DNA of 64,000 nucleotides from Chitinolyticbacter albus (GCF_024437655.1 NZ_JANBVF010000014.1:1-64000), one strand, 5' to 3'. Shown: positions 1 to 8,582, numbered from the stretch's first letter. Numbers and translations: made by a program. Notes: generated by a model from the letters alone, not told the origin.

Positions 1-180
1 ACAGTCGGATACCACGAGCACATAGCGTTCCCACGCGAGCACATAACCGGCTACTTCTTCGAGCTTGCTGACTGCGCCGATGACGCGCTCGACCGGCATG
101 GAAAGGTCGATCAGCTTGCTTTCTTGCAGGAATTGCATGGCCTTGCGTGCATCAAAATCCGGATCTGGTCTGGTTGCCAT
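1..180 (-). CDS. Hypothetical protein, N-terminal part (cut by window edge)
   Basis: The minus strand has an open frame of 60 codons that starts with ATG at 180 and runs off the left edge of the window. A good ribosome binding site (GAGGTGA) lies about five bases before the ATG. The visible residues begin MATRPDPDFDARKAMQFLQ and are soluble and mixed-charge, with no signal peptide or membrane segment. I do not recognise the family. The start and binding site make it a likely real gene; its function cannot be judged from this fragment. Confidence 0.6.
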   Translation of the reverse strand, partial: MATRPDPDFDARKAMQFLQESKLIDLSMPVERVIGAVSKLEEVAGYVLAWERYVLVVSDC

Positions 181-686
181 ATCGCTCACCTCGCTTCACG
201 TATCACCACCGGTCATCACCGTACTGCGCCGGATCGTCGACCGGTTCACGACGACCTGGCAATACGTGGCGGGTGCGAGCGTTATTGGCTGGAACGCTTT
301 CTTTCTGCTTATGAAATGAAAAGCTAGGCTTGTCGCAGAGTTGCAGCAAGCCACTTGGCCGGGGGCTCGACGAGTGGCATGTGAACGGCATCAGCTGCGT
401 GCAGCCAGCTGCATAGGAACATCGCAAATCCCGACTTCAACTGTCATTGTCTGTTGTTGTCTCCTTGGCTGAATGTCATTGAGGCGACAGCAGGCTTGGG
501 TTGGCGCGAGGCAGTGCAGTTGCTCTCACGGCTACCTGGATTGTTTGCTGACAAGAAATGAAATAATTGGCCAAAAACAGCCTGACGAGCGGCCGTGCTC
601 GGCACGGCGGTGTCTACGCTTTGCAATCGGGTGTGCAGCGGCATCCGGTTTCATGCCGCTCGCGGCATGGAGGGTATCAGGGTAAT
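181..686. other. Intergenic stretch without a convincing gene
   Basis: About 500 bases lie between the divergent hypothetical gene and the GntR operator. The short frames here have no ribosome binding site and no recognisable protein. Two hairpin-forming inverted repeats are visible: GCCGTGC/GCACGGC at 592-608, and GCGGCAT paired with ATGCCGC near 638-659. Neither is followed by a T run, so they are not standard terminators. Promoters for the flanking divergent genes should lie here. Confidence 0.5.
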
Positions 687-709
687 ATTCATCCAATCAT
701 TGGATGAAT
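687..709. promoter_or_regulatory. Perfect inverted repeat, probable GntR operator
   Basis: The 10-base arms ATTCATCCAA (687-696) and TTGGATGAAT (700-709) are exact reverse complements separated by TCA. The repeat ends 9 bases before the ATG of the GntR gene. FadR-type GntR proteins bind short palindromes, and this location suggests autoregulation and control of the coupled transporter. Binding itself is inferred. Confidence 0.75.
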
Positions 710-718
710 TGGTGACGC

Positions 719-1393
719 ATGCCGATACAGAAACCTTCCCTGGTCGAGCTGACTGTGACGGCGCTACGCGGGCGTATCGCGGCAGGCGAGTGGCCGCTGG
801 GCGTACGCATTCCCATCGAGCCCGAACTCGCCCAACTGCTGGGCGTGAGCCGTAACACCGTGCGCGAGGCGGTACGGGTACTGGCATTTTGCGGCGTGCT
901 GTCGGTGCGTCAGGGCGATGGCACCTACGTGGTAAGCCGGCTCGATCCGGCGCAGGCCTTGCAGGCGCTGGCGCAGGCCGGGCTCGCCGAGCAACTGGAA
1001 ACCCGCGCCATGCTGGAGGTGGAAGCCGCCCGGCTCGCCGCGCTGCGCCGTAGCGACGCCGACCTGGCCGCATTGCGACTGGCATTGGTGGCGCGGGGAG
1101 AGCGGCTGCCGGGCGAGGCGCTCGATGGCTTTATCGCGCGCAACATGGCATTCCATCGTGCGGTGACGGCGGCGGCGCACAACGCATCGCTGGCGGCGCT
1201 CTATGATTTCTGCGCCGAATCGATCCGCCAGGCGCTGCGCTCGACGCTCGACGACACCAGCTTGCCCGAACCCGATCACGCTAAGCACGCCGCCATCGTC
1301 GATGCGATCGCCGCGGGCGACCCCGACGCGGCGGCCCGCGCCGCGCGTGCAGTGATCGCACCGACGCTGGCGCGGTTGGAGGTGAGCCGGTGA
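719..1393 (+). CDS. GntR-family (FadR subfamily, FCD domain) transcriptional regulator
   Basis: A 224-residue protein with an N-terminal winged helix-turn-helix (about residues 7-68; GVSRNTVREAVRVLA is the recognition region) followed by an alpha-helical FCD ligand-binding domain (about 90-215). FCD members sense small carboxylates or similar metabolites, but the ligand here is unknown. The gene overlaps the downstream MFS transporter by 4 bases, so the two are translationally coupled, and a perfect palindrome lies just upstream. By analogy with YeaM/NimR next to NimT, although that regulator is from another family, it likely represses the transporter until substrate is present. Confidence 0.88.
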   Translation: MPIQKPSLVELTVTALRGRIAAGEWPLGVRIPIEPELAQLLGVSRNTVREAVRVLAFCGVLSVRQGDGTYVVSRLDPAQALQALAQAGLAEQLETRAMLEVEAARLAALRRSDADLAALRLALVARGERLPGEALDGFIARNMAFHRAVTAAAHNASLAALYDFCAESIRQALRSTLDDTSLPEPDHAKHAAIVDAIAAGDPDAAARAARAVIAPTLARLEVSR

Positions 1394-2643
1394 AGCCGCT
1401 TGCCACGCCGCTGATCGACGCCGAAATTGATGACGCTGGCGTTGCGTCGCCCCGCGGTTTCAACCCGGTCTGGCTCTTGATCGGCATGTTCATGGTCGGG
1501 CTCAACTTGCGCCCGGCGCTGTCCAGTGTCGCGCCGGTGCTAGGCAGCCTGGGGCTGCCGGCCGCGGCGGCCGGTGTGCTCACCACGCTGCCGGTGCTAT
1601 GCCTGGGCCTGTTCGCACCGCTGGCGCCCCGGCTGGCGCGGCGCTGGGGCGCGGAGCGGGTCATCCTCGGCGCCTTGCTGGCGCTGGCCATGGCGCTGCT
1701 GCTGCGCGCGGCGGGCCACATCACCGCGCTTTACGCCGGCACCGTGCTGGCGGGCGCGGCCATCGGCATCGCCGGCGTGCTGTTGCCGGGCATCGTCAAG
1801 CGCGATTTCCCGCAACAGGCCGGCACCATGACCGGGCTTTATACAATGGCGCTGTGCCTGGGGGCCGCAGTGGCCGCAGGCGTGACGGAGCCGCTGCGCC
1901 TTGCCAGCGGCCACTGGCAGACCGCGCTGGCATTCTGGGCGTTGCCAGCGGTGATCGCGGCCGTGTTCTGGGCGCCGCAGCTGCGGCGCGCCGACCGCGG
2001 TGGGCACCGGCAGGCGTTTCGCGTCAGCAGCCTGTGGCGCGATCGCCTGGCGTGGCAGGTGACCGGCTATATGGGGCTGCAATCGTCACTCGCATACGCG
2101 GTGTTCGGCTGGCTGCCGACCTTGCTGATCGATCGCGGGCTGACCGCGTTGCAGGCGGGCTGGATGATGTCATTGTCGGTACTGGTGCAGCTCGTCACCG
2201 CGCTGACGGGGCCGTGGCTCGCCACCCGTGGGCGCGACCAGTGCTTGGCCATCGCCTGGATGCTGGCACTGACGCTGGCCGGTCTGCTCGGCTGCCTGTA
2301 TGCGCCGCTGTCGCAGCTGTGGTGGTGGGCCGTGCTGCTGGGCCTGGGGCAGGGCGGCACGTTCAGCGTGGCGCTGACGCTCTTGGTGCTGCGCTCGCGC
2401 GATCCGCACGTGGCTGCGCAGCTCTCCGGCATGGCGCAGGGCGTCGGCTATGCACTGGCGTCGCTCGGGCCCTTGCTAGTGGGGGTCTTGCACGACGTGG
2501 CGCGCCATCCGGCCGTGCTCGGCGTGTTCTTCACGCTGGTGGTGCTGGCGGCGCTGGTCTGTGGCTGGGCGGCAGGGCGCGACCGGCTGGTCGGCGCGCG
2601 CACGATCGCGCTCGATCAGGATCGATCGGCGAGCAGCTCGTAG
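1390..2643 (+). CDS. CynX/NimT-family MFS transporter
   Basis: A 417-residue integral inner-membrane protein with about twelve hydrophobic segments. The motif NLRPALSSVAPVL at the end of the first membrane helix is typical of the CynX/NimT branch of the major facilitator superfamily (cyanate, 2-nitroimidazole and drug transporters). It starts with GTG at 1390, overlapping the GntR stop codon (GTGA), so it is co-translated with its probable regulator. Its 3' end overlaps the convergent LysR gene by 28 bases. Substrate unknown; neither cyanase nor other cyn genes are nearby, so a cyanate role is not supported. Confidence 0.85.
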   Translation: MKPLATPLIDAEIDDAGVASPRGFNPVWLLIGMFMVGLNLRPALSSVAPVLGSLGLPAAAAGVLTTLPVLCLGLFAPLAPRLARRWGAERVILGALLALAMALLLRAAGHITALYAGTVLAGAAIGIAGVLLPGIVKRDFPQQAGTMTGLYTMALCLGAAVAAGVTEPLRLASGHWQTALAFWALPAVIAAVFWAPQLRRADRGGHRQAFRVSSLWRDRLAWQVTGYMGLQSSLAYAVFGWLPTLLIDRGLTALQAGWMMSLSVLVQLVTALTGPWLATRGRDQCLAIAWMLALTLAGLLGCLYAPLSQLWWWAVLLGLGQGGTFSVALTLLVLRSRDPHVAAQLSGMAQGVGYALASLGPLLVGVLHDVARHPAVLGVFFTLVVLAALVCGWAAGRDRLVGARTIALDQDRSASSS

Positions 2644-3545
2644 ACTTCGTTGCACATCGGCACATGCTCGGTGAGATAGTCGAGCAGTGCGCGCACTGCC
2701 GGCACCAGGCCGCGCCGTGACGGGAACACGGCGTGGAACAGGCCGGGCGGCAACGACCAATCCGGCAGCACCGGCACCAGCCGGCCATCGCGCAGTTCGG
2801 TCTCGCACATGTATTGCGGCAGGTAGCCCGCACCGATGCCAGCAAGTACCGCGAGCTGCAGCGTGAGCAGATCGTCGGCGATGTAGCGTGGGTAATGCTG
2901 GAAGGTGAACTGGGCGCCGCCTGGCCCGAGCAATTGCAGCGTGGCCCGACCATCGACCGCCGACATCGCCACCGTGTCGAGCCAGGACAGCTCCTGCGGT
3001 CGCGTGGGTTGGCCCTGGCGCAGCAATTGGCCGGGGCTGGCGACCAGCACCGTGGGCGTGCGGCCAAACTGTTTTACCACCAGGCTGCCGCTATCGGCCA
3101 GCGTGTGGCGCACCCGCAGCGCCACGTCCACGCCTTCCTCGACCAGGTCGACCACGCGGTTGCTTACTTGCATATCTACCTTCACCTGCGGGTAGGCGGC
3201 GAGAAAACCTGGCAGCAGGTGGCCGATCACCGTTTGTGCCAGCGTCACCGGGCAGACCAGGCGGATCGTGCCGCGTGGCTCCGCCTGCACGTGCGCCACC
3301 GCCTCACCGGCACGTTCCGCCTCATCGCGGATCGCCGCGCAATGGCGATAGTAGAGCTCGCCGGTGTCGGTGAGTGACAGCTTGCGTGTGGTGCGCTGCA
3401 TCAGCCGCACGCCGAGGCGCGCCTCCAGTTCGGCCACGCGCCGTGACAGCCGCGATTTGGGGATGCCGAGCGCCCGGCTTGCCGCGGCGAAGCCACCGCG
3501 ATCGACCACCTCGGCGAAATACAGCATGTCGTTCAGATCCTGCAT
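2616..3545 (-). CDS. LysR-family transcriptional regulator
   Basis: A 309-residue regulator with an N-terminal winged helix (residues 1-60, [27 protein letters not shown]) and a substrate-binding effector domain. It belongs to the branch that usually sits beside quinone or flavin reductases and pirins. I chose the ATG at 3545 ([10 protein letters not shown]) rather than an in-frame TTG at 3557, because the TTG would fall inside the inverted repeat that looks like the operator. It is divergent from azoR, so it likely controls azoR and itself in response to quinone or electrophile stress. The ligand is inferred from context only. Confidence 0.88.
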   Translation of the reverse strand: MQDLNDMLYFAEVVDRGGFAAASRALGIPKSRLSRRVAELEARLGVRLMQRTTRKLSLTDTGELYYRHCAAIRDEAERAGEAVAHVQAEPRGTIRLVCPVTLAQTVIGHLLPGFLAAYPQVKVDMQVSNRVVDLVEEGVDVALRVRHTLADSGSLVVKQFGRTPTVLVASPGQLLRQGQPTRPQELSWLDTVAMSAVDGRATLQLLGPGGAQFTFQHYPRYIADDLLTLQLAVLAGIGAGYLPQYMCETELRDGRLVPVLPDWSLPPGLFHAVFPSRRGLVPAVRALLDYLTEHVPMCNEVYELLADRS

Positions 3546-3556
3546 GGCACGGCTCA

Positions 3557-3578
3557 ATTGTTCTACTGGTGGGACAAT
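3557..3578. promoter_or_regulatory. Inverted repeat in the LysR/azoR divergent promoter
   Basis: ATTGTTC (3557-3563) faces GGACAAT (3572-3578), matching at six of seven positions with outer arms ATTGT/ACAAT. LysR boxes commonly have this dyad layout. It sits 11 bases upstream of the LysR ATG and about 100 bases before azoR, as expected for an autoregulatory and activator site. Confidence 0.55.
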
Positions 3579-3675
3579 CTATCGCATTTTTGCCGGCTTA
3601 TCACAGAATCGACGCAGTAGCAGAATGCACTCCAACACCACGACGCGTGGTGACGACCCGACAGGAGAAACCATC

Positions 3676-4287
3676 ATGAAGCTGCTGCACATCGATTCTA
3701 GTGTCCTTGCTGCCAACTCCGTTTCGCGCCAGCTGACCGCGCGCATCGCCGCCGAATGGCAAGCCACCCACCCGGGCACCCAGGTCGACTACCTGGACCT
3801 GGCGACCGACACCCCGGCCCACCTCTCCGGTGAAATCCTCGGCGCGCGCTTCACGCCGGCCGATGCGCACAACGCCGTGCAGAAGGCGGAAACCGAGCTC
3901 ACCGAGGCGCTGTTGGCGCAATTCCTGGCGGCGGATGTGATCGTGGTTGGTGCGCCGATGTACAACTTCTCGATCCCCAGCCAGCTCAAGGCGTGGATCG
4001 ACCGCATCGCCCAGGCCGGTCGTACCTTCAAGTACACCGAGACTGGCCCGGTGGGTCTGGCCACCGGCAAGACGGTGATCGTGGCCTCCAGTCGCGGTGG
4101 TGTGTACTCGGCAAGCGAGGCGCTGCGCGCGCTCGATCACCAGGAGGCGTATCTCAAGACGGTGTTCGGCTTCCTCGGCATCACCGACGTGCGCTTCGTG
4201 CGGGCCGAGGGCGTGAACATGGGCGAGGCCAAGAAGGCCGAGGCGCTGGCGCTGGCCGAGAAGGAAATCGTCGCCCTCGCCGCCTGA
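3676..4287 (+). CDS. azoR: FMN-dependent NADH:quinone oxidoreductase / azoreductase
   Basis: A 203-residue flavodoxin-fold protein, close to the usual 200 residues of AzoR. It reduces quinones, and azo dyes in vitro, by two electrons using NAD(P)H and bound FMN, protecting against thiol-reactive quinones. The start at 3676 has AGGAGA nine bases upstream; a longer upstream frame is not needed. Motifs include the N-terminal [12 protein letters not shown] phosphate-binding region, [19 protein letters not shown], and the SRGG loop. It is divergently transcribed from a LysR gene and followed by a strong terminator, so it is a single-gene unit. Confidence 0.92.
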   Translation: MKLLHIDSSVLAANSVSRQLTARIAAEWQATHPGTQVDYLDLATDTPAHLSGEILGARFTPADAHNAVQKAETELTEALLAQFLAADVIVVGAPMYNFSIPSQLKAWIDRIAQAGRTFKYTETGPVGLATGKTVIVASSRGGVYSASEALRALDHQEAYLKTVFGFLGITDVRFVRAEGVNMGEAKKAEALALAEKEIVALAA

Positions 4288-4307
4288 TTGCAGCGGGATG
4301 TCGCCAA

Positions 4308-4331
4308 GGCCCGGCATCGCCGGGCCTTTTT
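4308..4331 (+). terminator. Rho-independent terminator after azoR
   Basis: An 8-bp GC stem (GGCCCGGC / GCCGGGCC) with a 3-base ATC loop is followed directly by five T residues, about 20 bases after the azoR stop codon. Confidence 0.9.
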
Positions 4332-4346
4332 ACTTGGAGCCGTACC

Positions 4347-4811
4347 ATGAAAACCGGAGGACTGGTCTGCGTGTTCGAAGACGCAAAAAAGCCGCTGGTG
4401 TTGGGGCTGCACGAAAGGCTGGAGCCGGGTGATTTGGCCTTGCTCGATACCGAACCGGCATTGGGCGAGGGCGCGTTCTGGTTGCCGGGGTACGCTGGCG
4501 CCTTTGCCACGCGCAGCAAGTGCCAGATGCCGGTGGTGCATGCCCCAGGCCTGCGGATACGCGTGCTCGCAGGCGTTTATGCTGGTGTAATCGGCGCCTT
4601 GCCCTGGCCCCGACTTTGCCTCGACGCCTACATGGCCACCTGTGCGGCGCTGCCGCTGCAGGCCGATGAACATTGGCAGGTGCTGCACGGCGAGGTGGTC
4701 AAAGAGCAAGGCCAACTGCGTGCCTTGCGGCCCAGCCATGTGCTGGTCTGGTCCGGTATCGCGGAAAACACCAACGCTGACCGGATGCTCGACAGTATTA
4801 GTTGCTGCTAA
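4347..4811 (+). CDS. Hypothetical protein, 154 aa
   Basis: The ATG at 4347 follows a TTGGAG ribosome binding site. The 154-residue product begins MKTGGLVCVFEDAKKPLVLGLHERLEPGD and shows no signal peptide, membrane helix or motif that I recognise. It has an even, soluble composition with a Cys-Cys pair at the C-terminus. It sits between the azoR terminator and a GNAT gene that starts 9 bases after its stop, so the two may form a short operon. Codon usage matches the neighbours, supporting a real gene of unknown function. Confidence 0.65.
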   Translation: MKTGGLVCVFEDAKKPLVLGLHERLEPGDLALLDTEPALGEGAFWLPGYAGAFATRSKCQMPVVHAPGLRIRVLAGVYAGVIGALPWPRLCLDAYMATCAALPLQADEHWQVLHGEVVKEQGQLRALRPSHVLVWSGIAENTNADRMLDSISCC

Positions 4812-4820
4812 AGTACTCAC

Positions 4821-5333
4821 ATGTCGTACTCCGCCAAATCCCTGTCCGCGCTGACCGTGCGCATAGCCGCTGCCGGCGATTTTGTCGGCATCTGGCCCAT
4901 CTTCCACGCCGTGGTTTCGCGGGGCGATAGCTACGTCTACGCGCCCGATACCGACGAGGCCGAGGCGGAGCGGATCTGGATGCAGCAGCCGCTGCGCACC
5001 TACGTCGCAGAGCTGGCGGGCGTCATCGTCGGCACCTACTACCTGAAGCCCAACCAACCAGGCCTGGGCGACCATGTGGCCAACGCGGCTTACATGGTCG
5101 CCGATGCCGCACGCGGTAAGGGCGTGGCCTCTGCCATGTGCGTGCATTCGCTCGATACCGCGCGTGCGCTGGGTTTCAGGGCCATGCAGTTCAATTTCGT
5201 CGTCAGCAGCAACCTAGGGGCAATCCGGTTGTGGGAGCGCCACGGCTTTTCCGTGGTCGGCCGCTTGCCCGGCGTGTTCCGCCATCCCGAGCTGGGCATG
5301 ATCCCGGCGCTGGTGATGCATCGCTTTCTCTGA
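4821..5333 (+). CDS. GNAT-family N-acetyltransferase
   Basis: A 170-residue single-domain acetyltransferase. The acetyl-CoA binding motif A is visible as YMVADAARGKGVASAMCVHSL (about residues 91-111, with the R/Q-x-x-G-x-G/A signature as ARGKGVA), followed by the typical NFVVSSNLGAIRLWERHGFSVVGRLPG. This C-terminal pattern is characteristic of YhhY/PhnO-like small-molecule acetyltransferases. The substrate is unknown. It starts 9 bases after the preceding hypothetical gene, suggesting cotranscription; the ribosome binding site is weak. Confidence 0.85.
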   Translation: MSYSAKSLSALTVRIAAAGDFVGIWPIFHAVVSRGDSYVYAPDTDEAEAERIWMQQPLRTYVAELAGVIVGTYYLKPNQPGLGDHVANAAYMVADAARGKGVASAMCVHSLDTARALGFRAMQFNFVVSSNLGAIRLWERHGFSVVGRLPGVFRHPELGMIPALVMHRFL

Positions 5334-5491
5334 GCCCGGTTGCTAGCCCAAACTGCGGTACCGAGTCGATCCCGGCACGTGGTAATAGAGGGGACTGATA
5401 AGCCGGACACGCCACCGCTGGCGATCCCTTGCCGCTGGAAGAGCAGCTCGCCACCATCGTGCAGGGCCTGTGGCAGGTCTGAATACGCAGC

Positions 5492-5516
5492 AAAAAGCCC
5501 CGCAGAGCGGGGCTTT
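5492..5516 (-). terminator. Terminator of the MarR-cyt b561-YceI cluster
   Basis: The stem GCCCCGC/GCGGGGC, extended by AAA/TTT, has an AGA loop. On the minus strand it ends in a run of T residues, 17 bases after the stop of the last yceI gene. Confidence 0.85.
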
Positions 5517-5532
5517 ATCCGGGCGCTGGCGC

Positions 5533-6096
5533 TTACTTCAGGCCAGCTTCCACCTGGATGGTCAGCTTCACTTCGTCGCCCACGGCCGGGACATAGGCAC
5601 CCATGCCGTAGTCGCTGCGCTTGAAGCTGGCGGTGGCTTCGGCGCCACACCATTGCTTCTTGACCATCGGGTGCTGGCCACACTTGAAGTTGGCGACCGT
5701 CAGCGTCAACGGCTTGGCGACGCCCAGCAGCGTGAAGGTGCCATCGATGCTCACCAACTTGTCGCCGTCGAAATTGAGCTTGTCCGATTTGAAGTTGGCG
5801 GTCGGAAATTTGGCGACGTTGAAGAATTCCTCGCTCTTGAGGTGGTCGTCGCGCTTGGCAAGGCCGGTATCAAGGCTGGTGGTGTCGACCGTGATGTCAA
5901 GGCTGCCGGACTTCTTGGCGCTGTCGATCACGATGGTGCCGCTGGTCTTGTCGAACACGCCATGCTGCACCGAGAAGCCCAGGTGGTTGAGCGCGAAGCG
6001 CGGGTAGGTGTGGGTCGAGTCGATTTCATAGGTTTGCGGGGCGGCGACGGCTGCGGTGGCAGCGACGGCGAACAAGGATGCGATCAGCAGTTTCAT
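5533..6096 (-). CDS. YceI-family periplasmic protein (distal copy)
   Basis: A 187-residue protein with a cleavable signal peptide (MKLLIASLFAVAATAAVAA) and the YceI lipocalin-like beta-barrel: YEIDSTHTYPRFALNHLGFSVQHGVFDKTSG is the hallmark N-terminal sequence, where the His/Asp region lines the isoprenoid-binding pocket. YceI proteins bind polyisoprenoid chains such as ubiquinone precursors in the periplasm; their physiological role is uncertain. It is the last gene of a minus-strand unit with a second yceI paralogue (18 bases upstream) and cytochrome b561. Confidence 0.92.
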   Translation of the reverse strand: MKLLIASLFAVAATAAVAAPQTYEIDSTHTYPRFALNHLGFSVQHGVFDKTSGTIVIDSAKKSGSLDITVDTTSLDTGLAKRDDHLKSEEFFNVAKFPTANFKSDKLNFDGDKLVSIDGTFTLLGVAKPLTLTVANFKCGQHPMVKKQWCGAEATASFKRSDYGMGAYVPAVGDEVKLTIQVEAGLK

Positions 6097-6114
6097 GGTG
6101 GTGTTCTCCAGTGT

Positions 6115-6675
6115 TTATTGGCCGGGCTTGCCGGCGAGGGTGAAGCGGAACTTGACTTGCACATCATCGGCGACGGTTTCGGTGTCGGCCCAGGCACCGT
6201 CGCCGAGCTTGTACTGCAGGCGCTTGAGCGCGAAGCCGCCGTCGAGCTGCAGATCGTTGCCGACGCTCTTGGCGGTGAACGGGGCGACGATATCGCGGCT
6301 GATGCCCTTGATCGTCAGCGGGCCACGCGCCTCGAACTTGCCGCCACCCAGCGCCTTTACGCTCTTGGCGGTGAACGTGGCCTTGGGATGGGTGGCGACG
6401 TCGAACCAGGCTTTCTTCTTGGCCTCGGCATTGCCGTCCGGGCCACCGACATCGATGCTGACCAGATCGACCGTGAAGGTGGCCTGCGTCGCCTCGGGCT
6501 TGGCCGGGTCGAACGCGAGCTGAGCGGCGAAGGTCTTGAAGCTGCCGTCGACACCCACGCCCATCTGCTTGAAGGCAAAGCCGATCTGGCTCTTGGCGGG
6601 GACCAGCGTCTGCGCGGCAAAGGCCGGGGCGGCAAGGGAAAGCGCGACAAGCGCGCCAGCTAGCATGCGTTTCAT
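6115..6675 (-). CDS. YceI-family periplasmic protein (proximal copy)
   Basis: A 186-residue exported protein (signal peptide MKRMLAGALVALSLAAPAFA) with a divergent YceI fold: LVPAKSQIGFAFKQMGVGVDGSFKTFAAQLAFDP, then a DVATHPKATFTAKSV strand typical of the family. It lacks the canonical DxxHT start of the distal copy, so the two paralogues have diverged. Its ATG lies 2 bases after the cytochrome b561 stop, and the AGGAG site overlaps that stop, so expression is tightly coupled. The pairing of b561 with YceI recalls yceJ-yceI of E. coli. Confidence 0.88.
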   Translation of the reverse strand: MKRMLAGALVALSLAAPAFAAQTLVPAKSQIGFAFKQMGVGVDGSFKTFAAQLAFDPAKPEATQATFTVDLVSIDVGGPDGNAEAKKKAWFDVATHPKATFTAKSVKALGGGKFEARGPLTIKGISRDIVAPFTAKSVGNDLQLDGGFALKRLQYKLGDGAWADTETVADDVQVKFRFTLAGKPGQ

Positions 6676-6677
6676 GG

Positions 6678-7226
6678 TTACTCCTGGGTATTGTGCTTAC
6701 AGGGCAGCATGCGCTTGAGCGTAGTGTCCCGATCAATGAAATGGTGTTTGAGCGCGGCGGCCACATGCAGTCCGATCAGCACCAGCATCGTATAGGCGAC
6801 GATCTCGTGCGCCTGCTCCAGCACTTCGCCCAGCACTTCGCTCTTGGGTACGAAATCGGGCAGCGGCAACACGCCGAACAGCACCACCGGAAAGCCCTTG
6901 GCCGAGCTCATGGCCCAGCCCAGCAGTGGCACGGTGGCCATCAGCAGATAGAGCAGGTGGTGCGCGCCGTCGGCGGCCTTGGCCTGCCAGGCCGGCTGGC
7001 CCGGCAGCGCGCCGGGGGTGCCATGCCGGACGCGCCAGATCAGCCGCGCTGTGAACAGGATCAGTACGCTGATGCCGATCCACTTGTGATACGAGTACAG
7101 CTTGAATTTGAGCGGCGACAGCGGCAGTGAGTTGATGTACCAGATCAGGCCGAAGGCACAGAAGATCAGCAGCGCGATCAGCCAGTGCAGGCTCTTCTGT
7201 ACGCCATCGTAACGTTCTGCGGCCAT
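6678..7226 (-). CDS. Cytochrome b561 family protein
   Basis: A 182-residue inner-membrane protein with four hydrophobic helices and paired His ligands for heme b (QKSLHWLIALLIF, LYSYHKWIGISVL, AHEIVAYTMLVLIGLHVAAALKHHFIDRD). The C-terminal LHxxAALKHHFIDRDxTLxRM segment is diagnostic of the CybB/YceJ family, which passes electrons between ubiquinol and periplasmic acceptors, including superoxide in the case of CybB. It is followed without a gap by two yceI genes, suggesting a quinone-linked periplasmic redox unit, probably under the upstream MarR protein. Confidence 0.92.
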   Translation of the reverse strand: MAAERYDGVQKSLHWLIALLIFCAFGLIWYINSLPLSPLKFKLYSYHKWIGISVLILFTARLIWRVRHGTPGALPGQPAWQAKAADGAHHLLYLLMATVPLLGWAMSSAKGFPVVLFGVLPLPDFVPKSEVLGEVLEQAHEIVAYTMLVLIGLHVAAALKHHFIDRDTTLKRMLPCKHNTQE

Positions 7227-7326
7227 GTGATTTTTCCTAGGGGCTGGGCGGGTAACGCCCGGTTCGCAAGCAGTGACGCTGCATCATAGACGCAATGTTT
7301 CCGCCGAAAATCGTGAGGATGCGAGA

Positions 7327-7788
7327 TTAATTATTCAGCTTTTCGCAACAATCGCCGAAGCCTTGCTCCATGACCGAACGCAGCTGCTTAAGGCTGGCCT
7401 CGATGGTGGATAGTTCCGTGGCGGAAAGCTGGGCGAAGGCCGGTTCAAGATAGGCGACATGCGGCGAAAATACGTCCTCGAACACCGAGCGGCCGGCGTC
7501 GGTGAGCGTAACGGTGAGGCTGCGTCGGTCGCCCGGCGTGGTCTCGCGGCGAATGAGGCCACGCTCGACCAGGCGATCGAGCACGCCGGTCAACGTGCCC
7601 TTGGTGATCAGCGTGCGCTCGCCCAGTTCGCGGCAGCTCATGCCGCAGGTGTTGCCCAGCGTGGCGATCACGTCGAACTGGCCCGGCGTGAGGCCGACCT
7701 GGCGGATATGGTGGCCCGACAGGCGTTCAAACGCCTGGTAGCAACAGGCCAACTCGCGCAGTACCGGCAGGAACGGGGCTTGCGACAC
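7327..7788 (-). CDS. MarR-family transcriptional regulator, cysteine-rich
   Basis: A 153-residue winged-helix regulator: LTPGQFDVIATLGNTCGMSCRELGERTLITKGTLTGVLDRLVERGLIRRETTPGDRRSLTVTLTDAGR covers the DNA-binding domain and wing. It starts with GTG at 7788, preceded by AGGAGG with ideal spacing. Three Cys groups (residues 15-16, 48 and 52, and 147-148) suggest redox or electrophile sensing, as in OhrR and related MarR proteins, but this is inference. It lies 100 bases upstream of the b561-yceI-yceI genes in the same direction, making it the probable regulator of that unit. Confidence 0.88.
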   Translation of the reverse strand: MSQAPFLPVLRELACCYQAFERLSGHHIRQVGLTPGQFDVIATLGNTCGMSCRELGERTLITKGTLTGVLDRLVERGLIRRETTPGDRRSLTVTLTDAGRSVFEDVFSPHVAYLEPAFAQLSATELSTIEASLKQLRSVMEQGFGDCCEKLNN

Positions 7789-7924
7789 GATAACCTCCTG
7801 ATTATCCTAGTTAGAACTGTTTATGTAACGTAATCAACGTCAGGCCGCAAGCGGGTTTGCCTGTACAATCGCCGCCGACCAGTTAGCTAGCCGCACATCG
7901 CGGCGTGGATCAGGGAGTGAACGT

Positions 7925-8566
7925 ATGTCCGATGTCGACAAGCTGATAGGCGGCTTCCGCCGCTTCCAGAACAAGTATTTCGCCGGCGAAGGCCAGCTCT
8001 TCGAAACGCTGAAGCGCGGTCAGAACCCCAGTACCCTGTTTATTGCCTGCTCCGACTCACGAGTCGATCCCGCACTTGTCACCGACTGCGATCCAGGCGA
8101 TATCTTCGTAGTGCGCAATGTCGCCAATCTGGTGCCGCCGTACGAAGTCGATGGCACCTATCACGGTGTGTCCTCGGCGATCGAATACGCCGTGTGCGTG
8201 CTCAAGGTGAAGCAGATCATGGTGCTGGGGCACTACGGCTGCGGCGGCATCCGCGCGCTGGTCGAAGGCTACGAGCCGCAGACCGATGCCGATTTCGTCG
8301 GCCGCTGGATGCGCATCGCCGAGCGCGCGCGCTACCAGGTGCTGGCGCCGGGTGATAACCCTTCCGTGCGGCTGCGCCGCTGCGAGATGGCCGCCATCGT
8401 CGTTTCGCTCGACAACCTGTTGAGCTTCCCGTTTATCGCTGAGCGCGTCGCCAATGGCGAACTCGAACTCGCCGGCTGGTATTTCGATCTGGAGCAGGGC
8501 GCGCTCTATCAGTACAACCGGGACGCCGGTGCCTTCGACGTGCTGGTCGGCTCGCTCTCGACTTAA
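7925..8566 (+). CDS. can: Beta-class carbonic anhydrase
   Basis: A 213-residue cytoplasmic zinc enzyme that interconverts CO2 and bicarbonate. Zinc ligands are visible in the motif ACSDSRVDP (Cys42, with the Asp44-Arg46 dyad) and in GHYGCGG (His103, Cys106). The length matches bacterial Can/CynT2 proteins. The start has GGGAG upstream. It is a stand-alone gene ended by a long hairpin and has no cyanase nearby, so housekeeping bicarbonate supply is the likely role. Confidence 0.95.
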   Translation: MSDVDKLIGGFRRFQNKYFAGEGQLFETLKRGQNPSTLFIACSDSRVDPALVTDCDPGDIFVVRNVANLVPPYEVDGTYHGVSSAIEYAVCVLKVKQIMVLGHYGCGGIRALVEGYEPQTDADFVGRWMRIAERARYQVLAPGDNPSVRLRRCEMAAIVVSLDNLLSFPFIAERVANGELELAGWYFDLEQGALYQYNRDAGAFDVLVGSLST

Positions 8567-8582
8567 GTGCGCCACGCCCCAA

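Noticed and set aside
3546-3557. TTG start giving a LysR protein four residues longer
   Set aside because: The TTG overlaps the probable operator and the ATG at 3545 matches the family's usual N-terminus.
5470-6663. A 397-codon plus-strand open frame
   Set aside because: It is antisense to both yceI genes; no family resemblance.
7809-7818. AGTT-AG-AACT dyad upstream of the MarR gene as an operator
   Set aside because: Only four-base arms; too short to separate from chance in this A/T-rich promoter.
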